DNA from: Lachnospiraceae bacterium
GTDB lineage: Bacteria > Bacillota > Clostridia > Lachnospirales > Lachnospiraceae
DNA length: 64,000 nt
Reading direction: 5' to 3'
NCBI GenBank assembly: GCA_024685005.1
Contig: JAIKWF010000099.1
Coordinates: 1-64,000, forward strand
Shown here: in pieces, positions 17,122 through 24,651 of the stretch
How positions within the stretch are numbered: the stretch's first letter is position 1
Layout: the number at the start of each line of letters is the position of its first letter
Translations under genes and position numbers: made by a program
The notes under the pieces: model-generated
What the model was told of the DNA's origin: nothing
The model's database searches: none
The model's input: only the letters and a program-made list of their open reading frames with translations

Positions 17122-18053
17122 GAAAAAAAGGAATTTCCGGTTTGATCAAAAAGGGCATATTGTTTACCATCGCCTTCCTGATGGCAACTTCTTTTCTGCT
17201 TCCCATCATTCTGACCATCAGCAATTCTTTTATGCAGGAATCGGAGATCACGGCCAATTACGGAACGGTTTTTGAAAGCCTGACGGAGGATGATAGTGCT
17301 ACGTCCTGGTATGAAGATGAGAGGAAACCGAAAAAATCTCCCTACGTATCGGAAAGTGCCAACCTGAAGCTGATACCGGATATGGTAACCTTCAGGCAAT
17401 ATTTTACCGTGCTGTTGCAAAGTCCGGATTATCTTTTGAAATTCTGGAATTCGGTGATCCTGGTGGTGCCTATTGTGGCAGGACAGATCTTTGTTGCGTT
17501 AGCAGCGGCTTACTGTTTTACCAGATTCCGAAGTGTAAAAAAAGACATTTTGTTTTTTGTATATGTGATCCTGATGCTGATGCCCTATCAGGTATCTCTG
17601 GTTCCCAACTTTCTGGTGGCAAAGTGGCTGGGGATCATCAATACCAAGGCGGCGGTGATCCTGCCGGGTGTTTTTTCCACCTTCTCGGTATTTTTGCTGA
17701 CCAAATTCATGCGACGGATCCCTACGGGGCTTATTGAAGCGGCCCAGCTGGACGGTGCTACGGAATGGCAGATCTTTACCAGGATCTGCGTGCCTCTTTG
17801 CAAAAGCGCCGTTGCATCCACAGCGATCCTGGTGTTTATCGATTATTGGAACATGGTGGAACAGCCCCTGATCCTGCTTTCAGATCAGGACAGTTTTCCT
17901 CTTTCCGTTTTTCTGGCCCAGATCAATAACGGAGAAGTGGGGATCGCCTTTGCGGTGGCGGTTGTCTATATGATCCCCACCATACTGATCTATCTGTACG
18001 GCGAAGAATATCTCATCGACGGAATTTCCTATTCCGGCGGTATTAAAGGGTAA
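17118..18053 (+). CDS. ABC sugar-type permease, MalG-like
   Basis: This 311-residue protein is the companion permease, with six helices and the EAA loop LIEAAQLDGATEWQIFTRICVP. An insertion of about 70 residues after the first helix (residues about 38-92, rich in charged residues) lies on the outer side of the membrane and is long for MalG-type proteins. The start overlaps the previous stop (ATGA). Together the two permeases should form a heterodimeric channel. The external insertion might contact the membrane-anchored proteins encoded next, which is inference. Confidence 0.87.
   Translation: MRKKGISGLIKKGILFTIAFLMATSFLLPIILTISNSFMQESEITANYGTVFESLTEDDSATSWYEDERKPKKSPYVSESANLKLIPDMVTFRQYFTVLLQSPDYLLKFWNSVILVVPIVAGQIFVALAAAYCFTRFRSVKKDILFFVYVILMLMPYQVSLVPNFLVAKWLGIINTKAAVILPGVFSTFSVFLLTKFMRRIPTGLIEAAQLDGATEWQIFTRICVPLCKSAVASTAILVFIDYWNMVEQPLILLSDQDSFPLSVFLAQINNGEVGIAFAVAVVYMIPTILIYLYGEEYLIDGISYSGGIKG
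17498..17513. repeat. variant copy of the GTTAGC palindrome
   Basis: The sequence is GTTAGCAGCGGCTTAC, one mismatch from GTTAGC-N4-GCTAAC, inside the MalG-like gene. With the copy at 56468 it shares the wider pattern TTGCGTTAGC-N4-GCTTACT. Confidence 0.5.
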
Positions 18054-18082
18054 ATGATCCCGGACCAACGAAAGGAGCTTTC

Positions 18083-19612
18083 ATGGAAGGAATGAATGAA
18101 AAAGAAAAAAAGAGCAGAAAAGAGATCATCAAAAATATCCTGATCATCTTTTTGATCGTTATGCTGATCCTTACCTTTTTTTCCAATACCATAATGAATT
18201 ACTCTCTGCCGGAGATCTCCACCGCTACAGCCACTCCCGGCAATGTGGTGAGCAAGGTCCGGGGCAACGGCACCGTGCAGACAGCGGAAGACTATGAAGT
18301 CCGTGTAACGGAGAATAAATCCGTGGCTTCTGTAAAGATCAAGGTGGGAGATGAAGTAAAGGCCGGAGACCTTTTGTTTGAGCTGGCGGACGGTTCTCTT
18401 ACCGCCGGTGCTGCAGTGGGAGAGAGTGCCATCGGAGAAGGAACGGAGCCGGAAAAAGATTCCGAGACCAAGACGGCGGAGGAAGCCTTGGACGAGCTGG
18501 AGCTTGATTATAACAAAGCCCTTCTGGATCTGGCCCCTTCTTATGCCCAGGACAATCTGGATATTAAAAACGCCCAGGAAGATCTGCAGATCGCCATTGA
18601 AAAGCAGCAGCGGTCCGGTTCAAGAGCAGGCGTGGTAGCGGAGCTTGCCGCTACGGAAAAACAGATCGAGACTCTGACAGTGGAAGCAGATGCCCTGCAG
18701 CAGGAAATGGATACGGTCAGCGGCAATGCCCTGAAAAAGACCAGCAAGAAGCTGGCTAAAAAGAAAGCGGAGCTGGCGGAACTGACTGCCAAGAAAGACC
18801 GTCTTACAACCGAGGCGGAGAGCATTCCCGATCCTGAGGCCGCAGCAGAGGATGTACGGGCCAAGCAGCGTGCTTTGGATGCCCTGCTTGTGGGTTTGTC
18901 GGAAAAGAAAAGAGAAGACGGATCCACCAGTGGGAAAACCTCTCTGGATATGGCGGATAAAAGAAAGAAGATCGCCAAGCAGAAAGAAGAAGTGGAAAAG
19001 CTGCATAAAAAACAAAACGCAGATCCTCTGAAGATCTATTCCCAGAATGACGGCGTGGTAACAGCCATTAACTGTATTGCGGGAGATGCGGTTACGCCGG
19101 ACAGCGCCCTTGCCACCATTGCGGTAACGGGAAACGGCTACAGCGTAAAATTCTCCGTTACCAAGGAACAGGCGAAGCTGGTCAGACAGGGACAGGAAGC
19201 TGATATTCTGAACATTTTCGGTGACGATATCAAGGCATCCCTTAACAGCATCAGACCGGATCTGCAAAATCCCAACAACAATAAGGAACTGATCTTTGCC
19301 ATTACCGGTGAAGACGTTACGGTGGGCCAGGAACTGGAGCTTTCCGTGGGAGAAAAGGGTTCCGGCTATGATGTGGTGGTTCCCAACAGCGCCATCCGAA
19401 AAGATGCAAGCGGAGACTTTGTGCTGGTTGTCAATGTTAAATCCTCACCTCTGGGCAACCGTTATGTATTATCCAGAGCGGATGTGGATGTCCTTGCCAG
19501 CGATGATACCAACTCTGCGGTCAGCGGAGGCGTTTATCAATATGAGTATGTAGTGACCAATTCATCCAAGCCCTTAGAAGCGGGCATGAAGGTACGTCTT
19601 GCCAACGAATAA
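18083..19612 (+). CDS. HlyD/RND-type membrane fusion adaptor
   Basis: The 509-residue protein has one N-terminal membrane helix (about residues 18-36) and then an adaptor layout. A split biotinyl-lipoyl-like domain comes first (NVVSKVRGNGTV and ASVKIKVGDEVKAGDLLFEL). A long predicted coiled coil at about residues 130-310 is rich in E, K, A and L. The second lipoyl half and a beta-barrel follow (YSQNDGVVTAINCIAGDAV). Such adaptors join an inner-membrane exporter to outer layers, and in Gram-positives they work with MacB-type exporters such as YknXYZ. Here the upstream partners are import-type permeases. RBS AAAGGAG precedes the ATG. No cognate exporter ATPase is present. Confidence 0.82.
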   Translation: MEGMNEKEKKSRKEIIKNILIIFLIVMLILTFFSNTIMNYSLPEISTATATPGNVVSKVRGNGTVQTAEDYEVRVTENKSVASVKIKVGDEVKAGDLLFELADGSLTAGAAVGESAIGEGTEPEKDSETKTAEEALDELELDYNKALLDLAPSYAQDNLDIKNAQEDLQIAIEKQQRSGSRAGVVAELAATEKQIETLTVEADALQQEMDTVSGNALKKTSKKLAKKKAELAELTAKKDRLTTEAESIPDPEAAAEDVRAKQRALDALLVGLSEKKREDGSTSGKTSLDMADKRKKIAKQKEEVEKLHKKQNADPLKIYSQNDGVVTAINCIAGDAVTPDSALATIAVTGNGYSVKFSVTKEQAKLVRQGQEADILNIFGDDIKASLNSIRPDLQNPNNNKELIFAITGEDVTVGQELELSVGEKGSGYDVVVPNSAIRKDASGDFVLVVNVKSSPLGNRYVLSRADVDVLASDDTNSAVSGGVYQYEYVVTNSSKPLEAGMKVRLANE

Positions 19613-19627
19613 AAGTGGGAGATCCTG

Positions 19628-20734
19628 ATGATTCGATTTCTTGCCCGGTGCAAAAAGCACCTTGTAATTTTCATAATCGATCTGGTTGCGCTCCTTTGCT
19701 GCATTCCCCTTTTATGTGCGGAAAATTCCATCAAGGAAAAGGCCTATTCCCAGCAGGAAGGAAGCAGATGGAACACAAAGGACGTGGTGTCCCATCAGGT
19801 CAGCGCTTTCTGGCCCTCTTCGACGGGGATTAACAGAGCCCAGATCTCCGGGATCCGGGCATCCATACAAAAAAGTATGCTGGATGCATCCTTCGGAGAA
19901 GACAGAAACGGAGATGCGCTCTGGACGGATGCCTATGCTGCCATGACCACAGACAGCGTCACCATCATGAAACAGGGGATCGGAACCTCGGGAAAAGAGA
20001 ATGTCCGGATCCTGGGTGTGGGAGGTGATTTTTTCCTGTTTCATCCGCTGGATATGATGTACGGAAGTGTATTCCGTCCGGAAGACGTGATGCACGATCG
20101 GATCGTCCTTGATAAGGAAACGGCCTGGGAACTGTTCGGCGGCTATGATATTGCCGGCATGCGGGTGGAGATCGCAGGCAAACCCTTCCTTGTGGCGGGG
20201 GTTTATGAAATGCCGGAAAACTCTTTTTCCAAAAAGGCCACCGACGGCAGGAGCTTTGTGTTCATTGATCACAGCGCCTTTCAGAATCTGTACCAGGAAA
20301 TCCCCATCACATGCTACGAAGCGGTGCTGCCCAATCCTGTCCGCAGCTTTGCAAAGGACCGGCTCCAGGATGCAACGGGAGGAGAGAATTCCGATGCTGT
20401 GATCCTGGATAATGAGAGCCGTTTTACCGGCCGGGATCTCTTTGCCCGGTTTTCCGATATCGAACAGCTCCTGATGCAGAAAAATGCAGTGGTCTATCCT
20501 TATTGGGAAAATGAAATGCGGGCCAGAGAGTGGCGGGTTTTCATTCTGATGATGATCCGGTTCCTTTTTCTGATGCCGCCTCTTGTGTCCCTGATCTTTG
20601 CCCTGTGGAGCCTGATCAGACGGTACGGTAAAGACATCCTTCGCAAAGTATGGTATGATGCAAAAGAGAGGATCCGTCGCCTTTCGGAAAAAAAGATCAG
20701 GCAGCGGGTCAGCTTTGAGGATGAGGACTTTTAG
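19628..20734 (+). CDS. MacB-core-like membrane protein without a full FtsX domain
   Basis: The 368-residue protein starts with one hydrophobic helix (about residues 13-31). It then has an extracytoplasmic region of about 250 residues resembling the MacB periplasmic core domain (ILGVGGDFFLFHP, YGSVFRPEDV, IVLDKETAWELFGG and AGVYEMP are characteristic), and ends with one or two helices near 300-325 and a basic tail. A normal MacB/FtsX permease has four helices and usually an ATPase, so this is a cut-down version with no nucleotide-binding part. It follows the HlyD-like gene by 15 bases. It may be a scaffold in the complex rather than a transporter. Confidence 0.65.
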   Translation: MIRFLARCKKHLVIFIIDLVALLCCIPLLCAENSIKEKAYSQQEGSRWNTKDVVSHQVSAFWPSSTGINRAQISGIRASIQKSMLDASFGEDRNGDALWTDAYAAMTTDSVTIMKQGIGTSGKENVRILGVGGDFFLFHPLDMMYGSVFRPEDVMHDRIVLDKETAWELFGGYDIAGMRVEIAGKPFLVAGVYEMPENSFSKKATDGRSFVFIDHSAFQNLYQEIPITCYEAVLPNPVRSFAKDRLQDATGGENSDAVILDNESRFTGRDLFARFSDIEQLLMQKNAVVYPYWENEMRAREWRVFILMMIRFLFLMPPLVSLIFALWSLIRRYGKDILRKVWYDAKERIRRLSEKKIRQRVSFEDEDF

Positions 20735-20746
20735 GAGAAGACATAT

Positions 20747-21457
20747 ATGGCGGGAGAAGGGAAAAGAAAGCTTCGGCAAAGTGTGAGGATCCTGACGGGT
20801 GTCATTACCCTTGTGCTTCTGCTTGCCTTTTCTTCCGTTTTTTATAAACAGAATCACAAATTTTCCTATGGCGAGCATTTGGATGATGCGGTGCTGACCT
20901 TATCGGGACAGACCGTAACCCTGCGGGAGTTTGGCTACTATATTTATGAGGTGGAAGCCTATACCCAGGAGCAGGCCCTCAAGTATAACGCGACGGATCC
21001 GCTGGACTATTGGAATACCCATTTTTCGGCAGGTATGGACAGTCAGTTTATCAGTGAGATCGCCAGGGATACGGCCATCAATACCTGTATCGGTGATCTG
21101 GTCTATGCCGATATGGCAGGCCGGGAGGGCCGGAGCCTTACAGAGCAGGAGGAGCAGCAGATCCAAAAAGAGGCAGGAGACTGGATCCGGGGGCTTTCGA
21201 AGGAACAAAAAGAGGTTCTCGGCATAGAGGAAGATCTGGTCTGTGAGATCCTGAAGCGAAAGAAGCTGGCAAAGGATTTTGCCTACGAATACAGCGGCCG
21301 GGCTGATCTTACCGGATACAGCGGCGATGTGACAGAGCTTTTATCCGGCGGCGGAGATTATTTTAACGATCATTTGCTGAGCCGCTATGAACTGAAGAAA
21401 AATGAGAAACTCATCGGGCAGATTTCCTTTGGCAGGATCACCGTAAACAGGGACTAA
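20747..21457 (+). CDS. membrane-anchored SurA-N-like protein, no PPIase domain
   Basis: This 236-residue protein has one membrane helix (about residues 12-29) and an extracytoplasmic region with the helical layout of the SurA/PrsA N-terminal chaperone domain (LREFGYYIYEVEAYTQEQA, then DTAINTCIGDLVYADMA and repeated E/K-rich helices). The parvulin isomerase domain of PrsA is absent; the protein ends where it would begin. It is the last gene of the permease/adaptor cluster, 12 bases after the MacB-like gene. A folding or assembly role for that complex is plausible, not shown. Confidence 0.55.
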   Translation: MAGEGKRKLRQSVRILTGVITLVLLLAFSSVFYKQNHKFSYGEHLDDAVLTLSGQTVTLREFGYYIYEVEAYTQEQALKYNATDPLDYWNTHFSAGMDSQFISEIARDTAINTCIGDLVYADMAGREGRSLTEQEEQQIQKEAGDWIRGLSKEQKEVLGIEEDLVCEILKRKKLAKDFAYEYSGRADLTGYSGDVTELLSGGGDYFNDHLLSRYELKKNEKLIGQISFGRITVNRD

Positions 21458-21520
21458 ACACCGAAAAATACAATGGATGAGATAAATTTTTCAAAAAAAT
21501 AAAAAATTTGAAAAAAGTAC

Positions 21521-21549
21521 TTTACATTTAATTTGATATCTGGTATATT
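21521..21549 (+). promoter_or_regulatory. strong promoter upstream of murC
   Basis: TTTACA and TATATT are 17 bases apart, with a TGG extension before the -10. The surrounding sequence is very AT-rich. Confidence 0.7.
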
Positions 21550-21555
21550 ATCTTT

Positions 21556-21630
21556 CAGAGAAACTTTGTTTTCTCTATTATCCCCTCATAATCCGTTAGC
21601 CAATCCCCTCGGCTAGCGGATTTTTTTTTG
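21556..21630 (+). ncRNA. candidate small RNA or attenuated murC leader
   Basis: The predicted transcript is about 75 bases. It contains a 7-bp hairpin (AGAGAAA with TTTCTCT, 21557-21577), a single-stranded ATTATCCCCTCAT region, and then a strong terminator. MurC starts only 79 bases later and I see no good promoter between. The terminator must therefore be passed for murC expression from this promoter, or the RNA is a separate product. Confidence 0.4.
21590..21629 (+). terminator. intrinsic terminator or attenuator ahead of murC
   Basis: AATCCGTTAGCC pairs with GGCTAGCGGATT (12 bp, one G-U) around a 9-base loop and runs into nine T. Confidence 0.85.
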
Positions 21631-21708
21631 CGTTCTGTATTCTTGCAATCCAACCCGTAAAAGCGTAAAGTATATAGGAAGAATAATCATCAGAAAGAAG
21701 GAACACCC

Positions 21709-23190
21709 ATGTACCAGATTGATTTCAGGAAACCGCAGCACATTCACTTTATCGGCATCGGCGGCATCAGTATGAGCGGCCTGGCGGAAGTTCTCCTTAA
21801 ACGGGGCTTTACCATTTCCGGTTCCGACAATGCCAAAAGCAGTCTTACCGAAAAGCTGATCGAGCAGGGCGCCACCGTCTACTACGGACAGAAAGCCTCC
21901 AATGTAACAGAGGGCATTGATGCGGTAGTTTATACGGCAGCGATCCATGAAGATAACCCGGAATTTGCAGCCTGCGTGGAGAAAAAGCTTCCCATGATGA
22001 CAAGGGCAGAGCTTTTGGGACAGCTGATGAAGAACTATGAGCTGCCCATTGCCATAGCCGGTACCCACGGCAAGACAACCACCACTTCCATGCTTTCCGA
22101 AGTTCTGATGGCCATGGATACGGATCCTACCCTTACCATCGGAGGCATGCTGAAAAGCATCGGCGGTAATATCCGCATCGGCAGCTCCCAGATCTTTGTT
22201 GCGGAGGCCTGCGAATATACCAACAGCTTTTTATCTCTGTTTCCCAGGATCGGCATGATCCTGAATGTGGATGCCGATCATCTGGACTTTTTCAAAGATA
22301 TCGATCAGATCCGGGAATCCTTCCATGCGTTTGCAAAGCTTCTGCCGGAGGAAGGACTGCTTCTTTTGCAAGCGGATACCCCGAAAAAAGAGGAGATCAC
22401 AAAGGATCTTTCCTGTAATATCCTCACCTTTGCCATTCGGGATGAAGGGGGAGACTCTGCCGGAGAGACGCCGGATGTTTATGCTACGGACCTGACCTTT
22501 GATGAAAACGGCCGGGCTTCCTATCAGTTCCATATGGGCACGGAAAAGCTCAGACAGATTGCGGAACAGACCGGCTACAGCCTGTCTCCTGCGGTTAAGA
22601 GCCTTGCCGAAAAAGAAGATGTTCTGACTCTTCCCGTCAGTCTGGGAGTTGTGGGCAGCCATAATGTCTGCAACAGCCTGCCGGTGATCGCAACCGCTCT
22701 TTTGCTGGGTGGAGAGACAGACAAGATCACCTCGGCGGTGGCCGGTTTTACGGGAACGGACAGACGCTTTGAATATAAGGGCTCCATTGGAGATGTGACG
22801 ATCATTGACGATTACGCCCATCATCCCACGGAGATCAAAGCTACGCTGAGAGCGGCACTGAAATACCCCCATAAAAAGCTTTTTGTGGCCTTCCAGCCCC
22901 ATACCTATACCAGAACCAAGGCATTGCTTACGGAGTTTGCAGATGCCCTTTCTCTGGCAGATGAAGTGGTACTTGCGGATATCTATGCCGCAAGGGAGAA
23001 AAACACCATAGGGATCACCTCCGAAACCCTGCTGGCAGAGCTGGAAAAGAGGAACGTACAAAGTGCTTATTTCCCCACTTTTGATGAGATTGAAAATTAT
23101 TTATTGGAAAAATGTCAGCCCGGTGACCTGTTGATAACTATGGGTGCCGGAGACATTTGTAAAATAGGGGATCATCTCCTGGGAAAATGA
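21709..23190 (+). CDS. murC: UDP-N-acetylmuramate--L-alanine ligase
   Basis: MurC adds L-alanine to UDP-MurNAc, the first amino acid of the peptidoglycan stem peptide, in the cytosol. The N-terminal Rossmann domain opens with HFIGIGGISMSGLAE, the ATP loop reads AGTHGKTTTTSML (near residue 117), and the C-terminal ligase domain has DDYAHHPTEIKATL and FQPHTYTRTKALL. At 493 residues it is slightly longer than usual. GAAGGAAC precedes the ATG. It is transcribed alone behind the terminated leader and ends upstream of a strong terminator. No other mur genes are next to it; murG is on the other strand 5 kb away. Confidence 0.96.
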   Translation: MYQIDFRKPQHIHFIGIGGISMSGLAEVLLKRGFTISGSDNAKSSLTEKLIEQGATVYYGQKASNVTEGIDAVVYTAAIHEDNPEFAACVEKKLPMMTRAELLGQLMKNYELPIAIAGTHGKTTTTSMLSEVLMAMDTDPTLTIGGMLKSIGGNIRIGSSQIFVAEACEYTNSFLSLFPRIGMILNVDADHLDFFKDIDQIRESFHAFAKLLPEEGLLLLQADTPKKEEITKDLSCNILTFAIRDEGGDSAGETPDVYATDLTFDENGRASYQFHMGTEKLRQIAEQTGYSLSPAVKSLAEKEDVLTLPVSLGVVGSHNVCNSLPVIATALLLGGETDKITSAVAGFTGTDRRFEYKGSIGDVTIIDDYAHHPTEIKATLRAALKYPHKKLFVAFQPHTYTRTKALLTEFADALSLADEVVLADIYAAREKNTIGITSETLLAELEKRNVQSAYFPTFDEIENYLLEKCQPGDLLITMGAGDICKIGDHLLGK

Positions 23191-23191
23191 C

Positions 23192-23209
23192 TTTTCCACA
23201 GTATCCACA
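23192..23209 (+). promoter_or_regulatory. two contiguous DnaA-box-like 9-mers
   Basis: TTTTCCACA and GTATCCACA are joined head to tail with no gap; the consensus DnaA box is TTATCCACA. They begin two bases after the murC stop. Confidence 0.5.
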
Positions 23210-23288
23210 AAAGGAAACCCGTTTTTTTAACGTAAAAAATTGTGGAATACGGGATTGACATAAAGGAGAATCTGACAGAAGAAAAAGG

Positions 23289-23328
23289 AAACGGAAAAAA
23301 GCGGAAACATCGCTTTTTCCGTTTTTTT
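23289..23328 (+). terminator. intrinsic terminator of murC
   Basis: AAACGGAAAAAAGCG pairs with CGCTTTTTCCGTTT with one bulged A, followed by T-rich sequence. Confidence 0.75.
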
Positions 23329-23370
23329 CTTCTTCGGATGTACGCATTATGTAAACCGGAAAGAGAAGAG

Positions 23371-23397
23371 TTTTCCACATTATCCACAGTTTCCACA
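23371..23397 (+). promoter_or_regulatory. three contiguous DnaA-box-like 9-mers
   Basis: TTTTCCACA, TTATCCACA (exact consensus) and GTTTCCACA follow each other at a strict 9-base period. They lie about 70 bases upstream of the dnaD promoter, so DnaA could control this replication operon. Confidence 0.6.
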
Positions 23398-23464
23398 ATC
23401 TCTGTAAAGTGCCTGTTTATAAGGGTTTTTGACAAATTTCGAGGTTCCTTTTTCGCCGTCTTTG

Positions 23465-23473
23465 TGTTATACT
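23465..23473 (+). promoter_or_regulatory. extended -10 promoter of the dnaD operon
   Basis: TGTTATACT is an extended -10. At 17 bases upstream, TTCCTT is a poor -35. Confidence 0.55.
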
Positions 23474-23477
23474 TTGT

Positions 23478-23519
23478 CTTGCTCACGTAAAAAGAAGTTT
23501 TACGCGGGGAACAAGCAAG
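23478..23519 (+). promoter_or_regulatory. hairpin filling the dnaD 5' leader
   Basis: CTTGCT pairs with AGCAAG and, inside it, CGTAAAA pairs with TTTTACG around a 5-base loop. An asymmetric CGGGGAACA bulge lies on the 3' side. The ribosome binding site GAGGGA follows directly, so the fold could influence translation. Confidence 0.45.
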
Positions 23520-23532
23520 AGGGATGATAGCA

Positions 23533-24651
23533 ATGAGCCGATTAACGATTTACAAAGAGAATGTTTCCGATTCCATAACCCTGTCCAATCACTTTATCGA
23601 TGAGTATCTTGCCCAGGCAAACGATGCCCAGATCAAAGTGTACCTGTATATTTTGCGAATGGTGAGTGCCTCCGTGCCCACCAGCATTTCCGATATTGCA
23701 GATAAGTTCAACCATACCGAACGGGATGTGGTAAGGGCTCTTTCCTATTGGGAAAAGCTGGGTCTTTTATCCATTGAGTACGATCCTTCGGGGGAGATCT
23801 GCGGTCTGCAGCTTCCTTCCTTAAAGGATGAGGTACGCCCGGATACAAAAAGCACCGGTGAAGGAGCACAGATCCTGTCCCTTCCTGTGGGAGGCGCAAG
23901 AAAAGAGGCGCTGCCCCGGCAGGAAGAAGCAATTGCAAAGCAGGAACTGTCCGGGAGCGATGAACAGGCTTCGGAGACGGTAATCGAGAAAAAGTCCTAT
24001 TCCAGAGATGAGATCGCTGCCATGAAAAAGCAGGAGGATTTTGCCCAGGTTCTCTTTGTTACGAAGACTTACTTCGGAAGAGAGCTGACATCTTCGGATC
24101 TGCAGTCAATGACCTTTATCCGCAAAGACCTGGGCTTTAGCTGCGAACTGATGGAATATCTGGTGGAGTATTGCGTCAGCCGTGAACACCGGCAGATGCG
24201 CTATGTGGAGAAGGTAGCCATCGAATGGCAGCAGTCCGGGATCAAAACGGTGGAGCAGGCCAAAAGAAGGTCTTCCCGCTATGAGAAGGTGGTTTATCGC
24301 GTCATGAAGGCGCTGGGAAAGAACTCGGATGTGACAAAAGCGGAAGCCGACTACATCCTCAGGTGGTGTCACGAATACGGTTTTTCCGAAAATGCCATCC
24401 TCTATGCCTGCGAAAAAACCGTATTGGCAACGGACAAAAACCGAATGGCTTATGCGGAAGCGATCCTGAAAAGCTGGCATAAGGACGGACTGCGCACCCT
24501 GACCCAGGTGCAGAAGGCAGAGGAAAAGAAGCCTGCCACGGTAAGGGAACGCAGCACGAAGAATACGGCATCAAATATGATCCATAATCAATACGAACGA
24601 AGAGATATCGATTACGATTCCCTTGAGAAGGAGCTGTTAAAATATCAATGA
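23533..24651 (+). CDS. DnaD-domain replication initiation protein
   Basis: The 372-residue protein has an N-terminal winged-helix-like part (ISDIADKFNHTERDVVRALSYWEKLGLL) and a low-complexity linker at about residues 100-155. Two DnaD/DnaB2-type helical repeats then follow, at about 165-260 (YFGRELTSSDLQSM ending in WQQSGIKTVEQA) and 260-345 (ending in SWHKDGLRTLTQV). Such proteins help load the replicative helicase at oriC and at stalled forks. The ATG at 23533 is preferred to 23524 because GAGGGA is 8 bases before it. The next gene, a DnaC-like loader, overlaps by ATGA. Confidence 0.85.
   Translation: MSRLTIYKENVSDSITLSNHFIDEYLAQANDAQIKVYLYILRMVSASVPTSISDIADKFNHTERDVVRALSYWEKLGLLSIEYDPSGEICGLQLPSLKDEVRPDTKSTGEGAQILSLPVGGARKEALPRQEEAIAKQELSGSDEQASETVIEKKSYSRDEIAAMKKQEDFAQVLFVTKTYFGRELTSSDLQSMTFIRKDLGFSCELMEYLVEYCVSREHRQMRYVEKVAIEWQQSGIKTVEQAKRRSSRYEKVVYRVMKALGKNSDVTKAEADYILRWCHEYGFSENAILYACEKTVLATDKNRMAYAEAILKSWHKDGLRTLTQVQKAEEKKPATVRERSTKNTASNMIHNQYERRDIDYDSLEKELLKYQ

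Noticed and set aside
23242..23490. 82-residue plus-strand open frame in the murC-dnaD gap
   Set aside because: It runs through a terminator hairpin and the DnaA-box array, its sequence is low-complexity, and it has no family resemblance.
23191..23532. Chromosomal origin of replication (oriC)
   Set aside because: DnaA-box-like arrays are present, but dnaA, dnaN and gyrase genes are not, and I saw no AT-rich unwinding region next to the boxes. I kept it only as a DnaA-controlled regulatory region.
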